Positions 1-6,652 of a stretch of 9,558 nt of DNA are shown here, piece by piece. Positions within the stretch are counted from its first letter, which is position 1; the number at the start of each line of letters is the position of its first letter. Source of the DNA: an uncultured Ruminococcus sp. (lineage in GTDB: Bacteria; Bacillota; Clostridia; Oscillospirales; Acutalibacteraceae); assembly GCA_902803035.1 (NCBI GenBank), contig CADCON010000075.1, positions 1-9,558 of the forward strand. Reading direction: 5' to 3'. The position numbers and the translations under genes are program-made. Under the pieces are notes generated by a model that had not been told where the DNA came from, ran no database searches, and worked only from the letters and a program-made list of their open reading frames with translations.

Positions 1-563
1 ATTTTTCTGCCGTTCATAAAGACGTCATTGACCCATTTGATGCCCGCGGTTCCGTCCGACACCTCCTCCACCGTCTGCGCGACGGCAACGGCGGCAGCTG
101 TGGTGATGAAGAGCGCTTCGCGGGCATTCATGGCCGGACGCAAAAGAATGCTGAGATACAGTCCCGTGCCCATCGGAGAATGGAACCGCCGGGACATCCT
201 GCCCTTGCCGGCGGTCTGCTCCGCAGCAACAAGAATCGTTCCCTCCGCTGCTCCGTTGGCGGCCATCTCCTTCAGTACCGTGTTGGTGGACGTAATCGTC
301 TTGAACGTCCTGATATCGTAGGCCCGTGACAATGCGCCGAGATGCTTTCGTATGCCCTCAGCGGAAATGATGTCATTGTCCCTTCTCATCGAATAGCCCC
401 TGCCACTGACCGCGTCAAATTCATACCCGTCATCCTGAAGCTGCCTGACCGCTTTCCAGACCGCGCTTCTGCTGACTCCCAGCCGGGCGGCAAGCGCTTC
501 GCCGGAGAAATACGCTCCCCTGCCGCCTTCAAATATTTTCAGTACATCTTCCTTCACGCTCAT
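1..563 (-). CDS. birA: Biotin-protein ligase / biotin operon repressor BirA (partial, C-terminus outside window)
   Basis: Attaches biotin, through biotinyl-AMP, to the carrier domain of biotin enzymes such as acetyl-CoA carboxylase; proteins with this N-terminal domain usually also repress biotin genes. I read 187 codons before the left edge. Residues about 19-42 form a helix-turn-helix (LAARLGVSRSAVWKAVRQLQ), followed by a winged segment ending SGRGYSM. The ligase domain shows STNT (92-95), the biotinyl-AMP loop AGKGRMSRRFHSP (118-130) and the KWVND form of the family KWPND motif (176-180), then NGRK. About the last 130-140 residues of a usual BirA lie outside. The ATG start at 563-561 has an upstream GAAGGTGA ribosome binding site. 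It begins 10 bases after the clc stop, so the two are probably co-transcribed. The family is clear; whether this copy still regulates DNA is inferred from the intact-looking helix-turn-helix. Confidence 0.93.
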   Translation of the reverse strand, partial: MSVKEDVLKIFEGGRGAYFSGEALAARLGVSRSAVWKAVRQLQDDGYEFDAVSGRGYSMRRDNDIISAEGIRKHLGALSRAYDIRTFKTITSTNTVLKEMAANGAAEGTILVAAEQTAGKGRMSRRFHSPMGTGLYLSILLRPAMNAREALFITTAAAVAVAQTVEEVSDGTAGIKWVNDVFMNGRK

Positions 564-573
564 TTTTTCACCT

Positions 574-1860
574 TCAGTGCGCGCTTGTGTTGATAAATTC
601 GGCTTTATCCTTGGAATAGAGTATCTTCTGGCCGATGTAAAGCCCATAGTATCCGGAGAGCATATAGCTTGTGGCAACCGCCACAGCAAAGAAGATCAGC
701 CCTTGGGGTCCGAACATCTCAACCGAAAGAATCATGGACGTGATCGGGCAGTTGGTGACCCCGCAGAAAACCGCGATCATTCCGACCGCGGCCGCGAAGG
801 TGCCGCTGATCCCCAGCACCGGCGCGACAAGACATCCGAAGGTCGCGCCGACCACGAAGGAAGGCACAATTTCTCCGCCCCTGAACCCCGCGCCCAGTGT
901 CACCGCGGTAAAAAGCAGCTTCAGCGCGAATGCCTCCGGGATTGTATTCCCATCGAGAACCGCCGCTTTGATTAGACCCATTCCCGCGCCGTTGTATGTA
1001 TCGCTGCCGACAAAATAGGTGAGATTGATCAGCAGCGCGGAACAGAGCAGAATTTTGATGTACTTATTCGGATAGGCTTTCTTCAGAAGCTTTCCCGCGC
1101 CATGCATGACCACGCAGAACACAATGCTGAGAAGTCCGCACAGCACAGCGAGAACCGTCACACGCGCCACCGACGGAATGGTGATGGCCGGAACGCCTTC
1201 CAGCGAAAAGAAGGTCTTTTCCACCCCGAAGCGGATAGCGATGCAGTAGCCTACCAGCGCGGAAATGACGCCCGGAACCAGCGCGGAATAATACATGGCT
1301 CCGACGCTGATGACCTCCATCGAAAATATCGCCGCCGTCACGGGCGTTCCGAACAATGCGGAAAACGCCGCGCTCATGCCGCACATGATGATCAGCTTCT
1401 GATCCTTTTCATCGAGCCGCAGAAGCCGCCCGATCTGGTAGCCGATGCCGCCGCCCATCTGGATCGCCGCGCCTTCCCTGCCGGCGGAGCCGCCCGCCAG
1501 ATGTGTCAGCACGGTCGAAATAAAAATCAGTGGAGCGGTGAAAACAGGCGGCTTTTCTTCGCTCCGGACCGACACCAGAATCATATTGGTGCCCTTGTCG
1601 TTGTCCATTCCGCAGAATTTGTAGGCGGCCACAATTACCACGCCGGCCAGCGGAAGCAGCCAGACCATTCTGAGATTGGATATGGCAAATGTATCGGCTG
1701 ATATCTTGATCATGTAATGAAATAGCGTGCCGACACAGCCCACGAACGCGCCAATAACGACGGCGCACAAGCACCACTTGACAAAGGTCCTGAAATGCGT
1801 CAGGCCGTGGCTGAATTCTTCCTTGGATTTTTTCTCAATCTTCCTGATGAACAGAGGCAA
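574..1860 (-). CDS. CLC-family anion/proton antiporter, fluoride-type (CLC-F-like)
   Basis: Polytopic inner-membrane protein of 428 residues, the length of a minimal bacterial CLC without CBS domains. CLC hallmarks are visible: GSAGREG (124-130) with the external gating glutamate E129, and GGEIVP (328-333) at the usual GxFxP position. The serine of the GSGIP loop in chloride CLCs is absent; the local sequence is KGTNM (89-93). Replacement of that serine by Met or Thr and an acidic residue in GGE are described marks of the CLC-F fluoride/proton antiporters; the E129-E330 spacing and a tyrosine near 408 also fit. Exporting fluoride is therefore the best guess, chloride the alternative. The start is TTG at 1860, eight bases after GAGGG. 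It has its own promoter downstream of icd and leads into birA. Confidence 0.88.
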   Translation of the reverse strand: MPLFIRKIEKKSKEEFSHGLTHFRTFVKWCLCAVVIGAFVGCVGTLFHYMIKISADTFAISNLRMVWLLPLAGVVIVAAYKFCGMDNDKGTNMILVSVRSEEKPPVFTAPLIFISTVLTHLAGGSAGREGAAIQMGGGIGYQIGRLLRLDEKDQKLIIMCGMSAAFSALFGTPVTAAIFSMEVISVGAMYYSALVPGVISALVGYCIAIRFGVEKTFFSLEGVPAITIPSVARVTVLAVLCGLLSIVFCVVMHGAGKLLKKAYPNKYIKILLCSALLINLTYFVGSDTYNGAGMGLIKAAVLDGNTIPEAFALKLLFTAVTLGAGFRGGEIVPSFVVGATFGCLVAPVLGISGTFAAAVGMIAVFCGVTNCPITSMILSVEMFGPQGLIFFAVAVATSYMLSGYYGLYIGQKILYSKDKAEFINTSAH

Positions 1861-1873
1861 TCAGATCACCCTC
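1858..1873 (-). promoter_or_regulatory. Ribosome binding site and TTG start of the CLC gene
   Basis: On the minus strand GAGGG (1873-1869) is followed by eight bases and then TTG (1860-1858). There is no in-frame ATG near by, and the first residues (MPLFIRKIEKK) are a sensible basic cytoplasmic N-terminus, so TTG is the likely start codon. Confidence 0.7.
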
Positions 1874-1877
1874 AATT

Positions 1878-1919
1878 AAAATCGGCAGACCGCGTTTTTT
1901 CGTAGAACACAGTCTGCCG
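1878..1919 (-). terminator. Hairpin with short T run between icd and clc
   Basis: Minus-strand RNA can form a 14-pair uninterrupted stem: CGGCAGACTGTGTT (1919-1906) with AACGCGGTCTGCCG (1896-1883), loop of nine bases (CTACGAAAA). Two of the pairs are G-U and work only in minus-strand RNA; on the plus strand they would be A-C mismatches. The stem is followed by ATTTTAATT (1882-1874), a weak U tract. It lies 44 bases past the icd stop codon and is probably the icd terminator, though its tract is poor. It also overlaps the clc promoter's start site, so it may act in the clc leader instead or as well. Confidence 0.6.
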
Positions 1920-1922
1920 GAA

Positions 1923-1951
1923 ATTATACCACACAATAATCAAAAGGTCAA
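1923..1951 (-). promoter_or_regulatory. SigA-type promoter for clc-birA
   Basis: Minus strand reads TTGACC (1951-1946), 17-base spacer, TATAAT (1928-1923). The -10 is a perfect consensus and the -35 differs at one position. It starts 12 bases after the icd stop. The predicted transcription start is near 1915, inside the 5' arm of the hairpin at 1919-1883. Confidence 0.75.
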
Positions 1952-1963
1952 TTGCTTTTTATT

Positions 1964-3178
1964 TTACGCGTACATCGCGGCCAGCCGCTTTTCCACTTCC
2001 ACAAGGAACTGCTCGGTGTTGACCTTCCGCTTGTTTTCCAGAGTCGAAAGCAGATAGAGATCGCCGGTCATGATGCCCTCCTCGATGGTCTGGATTGTCG
2101 CCTTCTCCAGATTGTCGGCGTACTCGCAGAGCGCGGGAATGGCGTCCAGCTCACCGCGCTTCCTCAGCGCGCCGGTCCACGCGAAGAGCGTCGCAACCGA
2201 ATTGGTGGATGTTTCCTCGCCCTTGAGATGCTTGTAATAATGACGCTGCACCGTGCCGTGCGCCGCTTCGTATTCGTACACGCCGTCAGGAGAAACCAGC
2301 ACGCTGGTCATCATGGCGAGAGAACCGAACGCGGTGGCAATCATATCGCTCATGACGTCGCCGTCGTAATTCTTACACGCCCAGATATAGCCGCCCTCGC
2401 TACGGATCACTCTGGCAACGGCGTCATCGATCAGGGTGTAAAAATACGAAATGCCCGCCGCCTCGAATTTCGCTTTGTATTCGCTCTCGAATATCTCATT
2501 GAAAATATCCTTGAAGCGGTGATCGTACTTCTTGCTGATCGTGTCCTTGGTGGCAAACCAGATATCCTGCTTCTGATCGAGGGCATAATTGAAACAGGCT
2601 CTCGCAAAGGACCGTATGGAGCTGTCGAGATTGTGAATGCCCTGAATAATGCCGTCGGAATCGCTGAAATCGTGAATCAGGCTGCGCTGCTCGCTGCCAT
2701 CGGGATTGGTGACGCAAAGCTCCGCTTTCGCGCCCTGCGCAACCACCATTTCGGTGTTCTTGTACACGTCTCCGTAGGCGTGGCGGGCAATGCAGATGGG
2801 CTTTTTCCATGTGGGAATATAGGGCGTGATGCCCTTGACCAGAATCGGCGCACGGAACACGGTGCCGTCAAGTATGGCTCTGATGGTGCCGTTGGGCGAC
2901 TTCCACATTTCCTTGAGATCGTATTCGCTCATTCTCGCCGCATTGGGGGTAATGGTGGCACACTTGACCGCAACGCCGTATTTCCTGGTGGCTTCCGCAC
3001 TGTCGAAGGTCACCTGATCGTTGGTTTCGTTGCGGTGAACCAGACCGAGATCGTAATACTCCGTCTTGAGATCGACATAGGGATAAATGAGTATGTCCTT
3101 GATCATCTTCCAGATGATGCGGGTCATTTCGTCGCCGTCCATCTCGACAAGCGGCGTTTTCATCTGAATTTTTTCCAT
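1964..3178 (-). CDS. icd: NADP-dependent isocitrate dehydrogenase, eukaryote-like (type II) class
   Basis: Oxidative decarboxylation of isocitrate to 2-oxoglutarate with NADP, cytoplasmic. The 404 residues align almost without gaps to animal IDH1/IDH2 rather than to E. coli Icd. Visible blocks: MDGDEMTRIIW (13-23), KCATITP (72-78), KSPNGTIR (93-100; substrate Ser94, Asn96, Arg100), Arg109, ARHAYGD with Arg132, TKDTISKKYD with the catalytic Lys211, and CKNYDGDVMSD (268-278) with metal-binding Asp274 and Asp278. Arg312-His313 in GTVQRHY match the residues that contact the NADP 2'-phosphate, arguing for NADP over NAD. The ATG start has AAAGGA about ten bases upstream; a second Met at residue 6 is a less likely start. 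It follows citrate synthase by 29 bases, with no promoter seen in the gap, so both are probably one transcript. Confidence 0.96.
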   Translation of the reverse strand: MEKIQMKTPLVEMDGDEMTRIIWKMIKDILIYPYVDLKTEYYDLGLVHRNETNDQVTFDSAEATRKYGVAVKCATITPNAARMSEYDLKEMWKSPNGTIRAILDGTVFRAPILVKGITPYIPTWKKPICIARHAYGDVYKNTEMVVAQGAKAELCVTNPDGSEQRSLIHDFSDSDGIIQGIHNLDSSIRSFARACFNYALDQKQDIWFATKDTISKKYDHRFKDIFNEIFESEYKAKFEAAGISYFYTLIDDAVARVIRSEGGYIWACKNYDGDVMSDMIATAFGSLAMMTSVLVSPDGVYEYEAAHGTVQRHYYKHLKGEETSTNSVATLFAWTGALRKRGELDAIPALCEYADNLEKATIQTIEEGIMTGDLYLLSTLENKRKVNTEQFLVEVEKRLAAMYA

Positions 3179-3207
3179 CGTAAATCATTCCTTTGCTTTG
3201 ATTGGTA

Positions 3208-4587
3208 TCAGCCCTTGCGTACATCCATGGTCTTGTAGGGCCTGTGGTGACCGACATATTTATAGGCCGGGCGGATGATCTTGCCCTTGTTGATGACCTC
3301 CTCCAGCCTGTGCGCGCTCCATCCGGCAATTCTCGATATGGCGAAAATCGGGGTGAACAACGCTTCGGGGATGCCGAGAATATCGTAGACAAGCCCGCTG
3401 TAGAAATCGACATTCGCGCAGATCGGCTTGAAGAGATGCCTGCGGCTGGCAATGGTCGCTTTGGCAATGCGTTCCACGCGGTCGTAGAATTCAAATTCCT
3501 TCTCACGCCCCTTGGCCGCCGCCAGCTTCTGGGCGTATTCCTTGAGAATGACCTCGCGTGGGTCGGAGTAGGTGTAGACCGCGTGCCCGATGCCGTAGAT
3601 CAGACCGTTCCTGTCAAACGCCTGCTTATCGAGAATTTTGATGAGATAATCGCGTATTTCCTCTTCGTCCTCCCAGTTGCTGACGTTCGCCATGATTTCC
3701 TCCGTCATGTGCTTGACCTTCAGATTCGCGCCGCCGTGGCGGAATCCCTTGAGCGAAGCAATCGCCGCCGAAAGAGCGGAATATGTATCGGTACCGGATG
3801 AGGTGACAACGTGGGTGGTGAAGGTGGAATTGTTACCGCCGCCGTGTTCCGCGTGGAGCACCAGCGCGACATCCAGCACCTTGGCTTCCAGCTCGGTGAA
3901 CTGTCCGTCCGCACGCAGCATATACAGCAGGTTCTCGGCTGTGGAATACTCCGGCTTCGGATTCTTGATGACCAGATTTTCATCCAGAACAATGTGCTGA
4001 TAGGCGTGATAGAGATAGGTCGCCATAGCCGACATCTTGGCAATGATCTGGAGCGACTGGCGCAGTATATTCGCGGGAGAGATGTCCTCCGGATTGTCGT
4101 CATAGGAATAGAGCGTGAGCAGACCGCGCTGCAGCCCGTTCATGATGTTTTCGCTCGGCATATTCATGATGACGTCACGCGTGAATTCGTTGGAAAGCGG
4201 GCAGAAGGTCGACATGATCTCCTTGAACTGCTCAAAATGCTCCGTACTGGGAAGGTCGCCGAAAAGCAGCAGATAGGTTGTTTCTTCAAAGGCGAACCGT
4301 TTGTCCCTCATTCCGTCGATAAGGTCATAGACATTATATCCCTGATAATACAGCGTGCCCTCATCGGGCATCTTCCTTCCGTCAACGGTCTTGGTGGCGA
4401 CAACGTCGGATATCTCGGTCAGACCGGTGAGAACGCCTTTTCCGTTGGAATCGCGCAGCCCCCTCATGACGCCGAATTCCTCGTACAGGTTGACGTCAAT
4501 CATGCCCGACAGCATGGCATTATTATAAAACTCATCAAAAATGTCGGTCTTGGTATGCTCAAAATGGACGACTTCTATTTTACTCAT
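3208..4587 (-). CDS. gltA: Citrate synthase
   Basis: Condenses acetyl-CoA and oxaloacetate to citrate and CoA in the cytoplasm. The product is 459 residues. Catalytic elements are present: HAEHGGGNNST (245-255) with His248, HGGAN (284-288), GIGHAVYTYSDPR (332-344) with His335, and ANVDFYSG (391-398) with Asp394. The EHGGGN and GHAVY forms resemble the class found in many Clostridia and are closer to animal citrate synthase than to the E. coli enzyme at these sites. I place the start at ATG 4587-4585, with GGGAG eight bases upstream; the frame stays open 20 codons further, but that stretch has no ribosome binding site and lies in the leader. A 2-methylcitrate synthase activity cannot be excluded from sequence, but pairing with icd favours citrate. 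The leader contains a terminator-like hairpin. Confidence 0.95.
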   Translation of the reverse strand: MSKIEVVHFEHTKTDIFDEFYNNAMLSGMIDVNLYEEFGVMRGLRDSNGKGVLTGLTEISDVVATKTVDGRKMPDEGTLYYQGYNVYDLIDGMRDKRFAFEETTYLLLFGDLPSTEHFEQFKEIMSTFCPLSNEFTRDVIMNMPSENIMNGLQRGLLTLYSYDDNPEDISPANILRQSLQIIAKMSAMATYLYHAYQHIVLDENLVIKNPKPEYSTAENLLYMLRADGQFTELEAKVLDVALVLHAEHGGGNNSTFTTHVVTSSGTDTYSALSAAIASLKGFRHGGANLKVKHMTEEIMANVSNWEDEEEIRDYLIKILDKQAFDRNGLIYGIGHAVYTYSDPREVILKEYAQKLAAAKGREKEFEFYDRVERIAKATIASRRHLFKPICANVDFYSGLVYDILGIPEALFTPIFAISRIAGWSAHRLEEVINKGKIIRPAYKYVGHHRPYKTMDVRKG

Positions 4588-4631
4588 TATTTCATCTCCC
4601 GGATGTTGGTGTAAGGCGCGAAGTGTCGGAT

Positions 4632-4694
4632 GAAAGAAAAAGAGCAAAGACGGGGCATTCTTTAAGTAAAGTAAATGTCCGCACCTTTGCTCCC
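4632..4694 (-). terminator. Terminator-like hairpin in the citrate synthase leader (candidate attenuator)
   Basis: Minus-strand RNA has GAGCAAAG (4692-4685) pairing with CTTTGCTC (4649-4642), followed at once by TTTTTCTTTC (4641-4632). The stem continues inward with GU, UG and GC pairs, one C-C mismatch, two more GC pairs, a bulged A, and CATTT against GAATG, leaving a loop of about 12 bases. On the plus strand the other side of the hairpin has no T run, so it points leftward. It sits only about 16 bases behind the predicted start site of the gltA promoter and 45 bases before the gltA start codon. It could abort gltA transcripts under some condition, and would also stop read-through from ymxH. 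No recognised riboswitch or T-box element is visible. Confidence 0.6.
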
Positions 4695-4717
4695 ATACTC
4701 CGCTTTAATTACTGAAT

Positions 4718-4746
4718 ATAATAAACTAAAATTCACGATTTGTCAA
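4718..4746 (-). promoter_or_regulatory. SigA-type promoter for gltA-icd
   Basis: Minus strand reads TTGACA (4746-4741), 17-base spacer, TATTAT (4723-4718): a perfect -35 and a one-mismatch -10. Predicted start near 4710, giving a leader of about 120 bases before the gltA ATG, long enough to hold regulation. The rest of the 4588-4803 gap holds the leader hairpin and no further gene. Confidence 0.75.
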
Positions 4747-4803
4747 GCAGGAATCAATGTGAGTAATTGGAAAGATTTTGTTTAATTTGTTCAATGATCG
4801 CCT

Positions 4804-5100
4804 TCAGAAACTGCATATAATGTTTTCCAGCAGACGTCTGCGGCAGCTTCCGCTTTGTTTTCGCGGCGTACAATTGACCAGAATGCTGTCCTCCCCGATA
4901 ATTTCGATATCGCACCAGTCAATGATGCAGTCGTCCTCCCTTCCCAGCAGCCCGAACAGCTTCGGTTTGCCGTAAATGACGATAGAAACCAGCCTTGCGT
5001 CACAGGTGTCTACCTCGACATCGCTTACATAACCCAGCCGCGCGCCGTTCTTGATATTGATTACTTCTTTATTTCTCAGATCAACAATACGACAATTCAT
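4804..5100 (-). CDS. ymxH: YlmC/YmxH-family PRC-barrel protein
   Basis: Small soluble protein of 98 residues of the family annotated as YlmC/YmxH sporulation proteins; its biochemical role is not established. The PRC-barrel pattern is clear: opening MNCRIVDLRNKEVINI, then NGARLGYVSDVEVD (18-31), the family signature LFGLLGREDD (48-57), IDWCDIEIIGEDSILV (60-75). After the barrel there is a basic tail of about 20 residues (PRKQ...RRRLLENIICSF) that many short family members lack. The ATG at 5100 has GGAGG eight bases upstream or so, which fixes the start. It is transcribed toward gltA, and no terminator is seen between its stop and the gltA promoter. It is divergent from the peptidase gene. The family marks the host as a member of the spore-forming Bacillota lineage even if this strain does not sporulate. 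Confidence 0.88.
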   Translation of the reverse strand: MNCRIVDLRNKEVINIKNGARLGYVSDVEVDTCDARLVSIVIYGKPKLFGLLGREDDCIIDWCDIEIIGEDSILVNCTPRKQSGSCRRRLLENIICSF

Positions 5101-5119
5101 GATTCCGCGCCTCCATTTC

Positions 5120-5148
5120 TTTATACAATAATATTAGCGGCCATTCAA
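5120..5148 (-). promoter_or_regulatory. Possible SigA-type promoter for ymxH
   Basis: Minus strand reads TTGAAT (5148-5143), 17-base spacer, TATAAA (5125-5120). The predicted start falls near 5113, at the edge of the GGAGG ribosome binding site, giving an unusually short leader of about 13-15 bases. This weakens the call; the real start may lie elsewhere. A sporulation sigma site was considered but no good -10 is at the right distance. Confidence 0.4.
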
Positions 5149-5206
5149 AAGATGACGGAAAGCAGGGATTGTTATTGATAATTTAAAATAATTTTCATAT
5201 TTTATG

Positions 5207-5236
5207 TTGATATTTGCGCCTTCTATCCTTTATAAT
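5207..5236 (+). promoter_or_regulatory. SigA-type promoter for the pepV-like gene cluster
   Basis: TTGATA (5207-5212), 18-base spacer, TATAAT (5231-5236). It lies just before a T-rich leader and the GGAG at 5258. An in-frame ATG at 5204 abuts the -35 element and so cannot be the translation start of a transcript from here. It is the only convincing promoter for the rightward genes in the window. Confidence 0.7.
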
Positions 5237-5257
5237 GGTATATATATTTTTTTAATC

Positions 5258-5272
5258 GGAGATGATCCTTTG
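5258..5272 (+). promoter_or_regulatory. Ribosome binding site and TTG start of the pepV-like gene
   Basis: GGAG (5258-5261), eight bases, TTG (5270-5272). The next in-frame ATG (5285) would be 23 bases from GGAG, too far, so TTG is preferred. Confidence 0.65.
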
Positions 5273-6652
5273 TCTGCATTTATCATGTCAAAATATAAAG
5301 ACGAAATATTGGCCGAACTGAAAAAACTGGTGGCGATTGAATCGGTGGCGGTACCGGATTGTACGATCGATGGCTTCCCCTTCGGATACCGATCCGCTGA
5401 AGCCCTGCAATTCATGACCGACCTCGCCGGAAGGCTTGGCTTGTCGACCGAGAATTGCGACAACTTCGCCTGTCACGCTCAGCTCGGAGAGGGAAGCGAC
5501 AGCGATTACGCCGGCGTCCTCTGCCATGTGGACGTGGTTCCGACCGGCGGCGGATGGGACACGGATCCGCTTGTGCTGACCGAGAAGGACGGCTATCTCT
5601 ACGGAAGAGGAGTCGCCGATGACAAGGGCGCGGCGATCATTGCGCTCTTCTGCCTGAAAGCCATGAAGGACAATCATGTTCCCATGAATCGTCCGGTGCG
5701 CTGCATTTTCGGCGGAGGCGAGGAAATCGGCATGGACGACATGGCGCATTATTTTTCAAAGCATCCCCTTCCCACCGTTGCCTTCACGCCTGACGCCGAC
5801 TACCCCGCCTGCAACTGCGAAAAAGGCATTCTTCACCTGCGGCTGTCCGGAAAGACGGATCCCGCCGTTCATTCCATTAAGGGCGGCGCGGCCATCAATT
5901 GCGTCATCGCGCGCTGCGAAGCGGAAATTGATTGCAATTCAGACCTGAAAGACGAGGTCTGCGGACGGGTGAACCGTTCAGGCGCACAGTGCGCGATGAC
6001 TGGCGAGCACTCTTTTGTCGTCACCGGCGTGTCCGCTCACGCTATGTGTCCGGAAAACGGAATCAACGCGGCGTCCGAGCTGCTTCTCGCCCTTGACGGC
6101 TGCGGAATGCTTTCCGAAGGGAGCGCGGAATACTTCTTTGCCCGGAAGCTCTGCGGCGATACGCGCGGAAAAGCGGTCGGCGCGGCCTGTTCCGACGAGA
6201 TATCGGGCGAAATGACCCTGAACATCGGCACCATTTCTTCTGAAAACGGAATTACTTCCATTGGCGTCGATATCCGTTATCCCGCCACGCTCAGCAGCGA
6301 TGGCATTGTTTCCGCTATCACGACAGCCGCCGCGGGGTACGGCGTGAATGTCGAGGTCACCGTCAACAATCCTCCGCTCTACGTACCCGCCGATCATCCC
6401 CTCATCAAGGCTCTCGGCGAATGCTACACGGAAATCACCGGAAAGCCCATGATTCCCGTAGCCATGGGCGGCGGCACCTATGCGCGCGCGCTTCACGGAC
6501 GGGGCGTGGCCTTCGGACCGGTCTTTTCCGACGCAAGGCCGAGCAATCTTCACATGGCCAACGAGAATCTTTCCGTGAATGAATTCATGCTTCACGCTGA
6601 AATCTGCTACAAGGCGATGTGCAGGCTCGCCTTGCTGGACGCGGATGAATAA
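5270..6652 (+). CDS. pepV: PepV-like M20 family dipeptidase
   Basis: Probably a cytoplasmic zinc dipeptidase cutting dipeptides with broad specificity. Using the TTG start it has 460 residues, the usual size of PepV/Sapep proteins. The two-metal site of the M20 family is complete: HVDVVP (86-91; His86, with the assisting Asp88), GRGVADDKG (112-120; bridging Asp at 117), GGGEEIG (148-154; catalytic and metal Glu151-Glu152), FTPDADYP (172-179; metal Asp), and the late histidine in SNLHMANE (His428). GGGTYAR before it also fits the family. Residues in the middle, roughly 180-380, are the lid/dimerisation-like insertion. It is the first gene of a rightward run, with its own promoter, and its last 8 bases overlap the next start. 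PepV and related succinyl-diaminopimelate or carnosinase-like members are hard to separate by sequence, so the exact substrate is inferred. Confidence 0.9.
   Translation: MSAFIMSKYKDEILAELKKLVAIESVAVPDCTIDGFPFGYRSAEALQFMTDLAGRLGLSTENCDNFACHAQLGEGSDSDYAGVLCHVDVVPTGGGWDTDPLVLTEKDGYLYGRGVADDKGAAIIALFCLKAMKDNHVPMNRPVRCIFGGGEEIGMDDMAHYFSKHPLPTVAFTPDADYPACNCEKGILHLRLSGKTDPAVHSIKGGAAINCVIARCEAEIDCNSDLKDEVCGRVNRSGAQCAMTGEHSFVVTGVSAHAMCPENGINAASELLLALDGCGMLSEGSAEYFFARKLCGDTRGKAVGAACSDEISGEMTLNIGTISSENGITSIGVDIRYPATLSSDGIVSAITTAAAGYGVNVEVTVNNPPLYVPADHPLIKALGECYTEITGKPMIPVAMGGGTYARALHGRGVAFGPVFSDARPSNLHMANENLSVNEFMLHAEICYKAMCRLALLDADE

Noticed and set aside
1102..1701. A 199-codon plus-strand frame inside the CLC gene
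   Set aside because: The product is His/Arg-rich and of the kind produced by antisense reading; the CLC protein on the other strand has all family motifs.
1861..1963. Fluoride riboswitch upstream of the fluoride-type CLC gene
   Set aside because: I looked for the conserved GATG-containing pseudoknot pattern and saw only a plain hairpin; a covariance search would settle it.
1952..3238. A 428-codon open frame on the plus strand covering the whole isocitrate dehydrogenase gene
   Set aside because: It is the antisense shadow of a perfectly conserved gene. Its product looks like no family and it has no ribosome binding site of note; long antisense frames are expected with this codon use.
3811..4614. 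A 267-codon plus-strand frame opposite citrate synthase
   Set aside because: Antisense shadow of citrate synthase, without recognisable motifs.
4588..4647. Twenty-codon N-terminal extension of citrate synthase
   Set aside because: The upstream ATG has no ribosome binding site and lies in the leader right by the hairpin; the ATG at 4587 has GGGAG at the right distance.
4588..4803. tRNA, T-box or other structured RNA in the gap before citrate synthase
   Set aside because: No cloverleaf or T-box core motif could be found; only the terminator-like hairpin and promoter are supported.
5204..5269. Twenty-two-codon N-terminal extension of the pepV-like protein
   Set aside because: It would begin at the -35 element and run through the promoter; the hydrophobic extension is unlike cytoplasmic PepV proteins.
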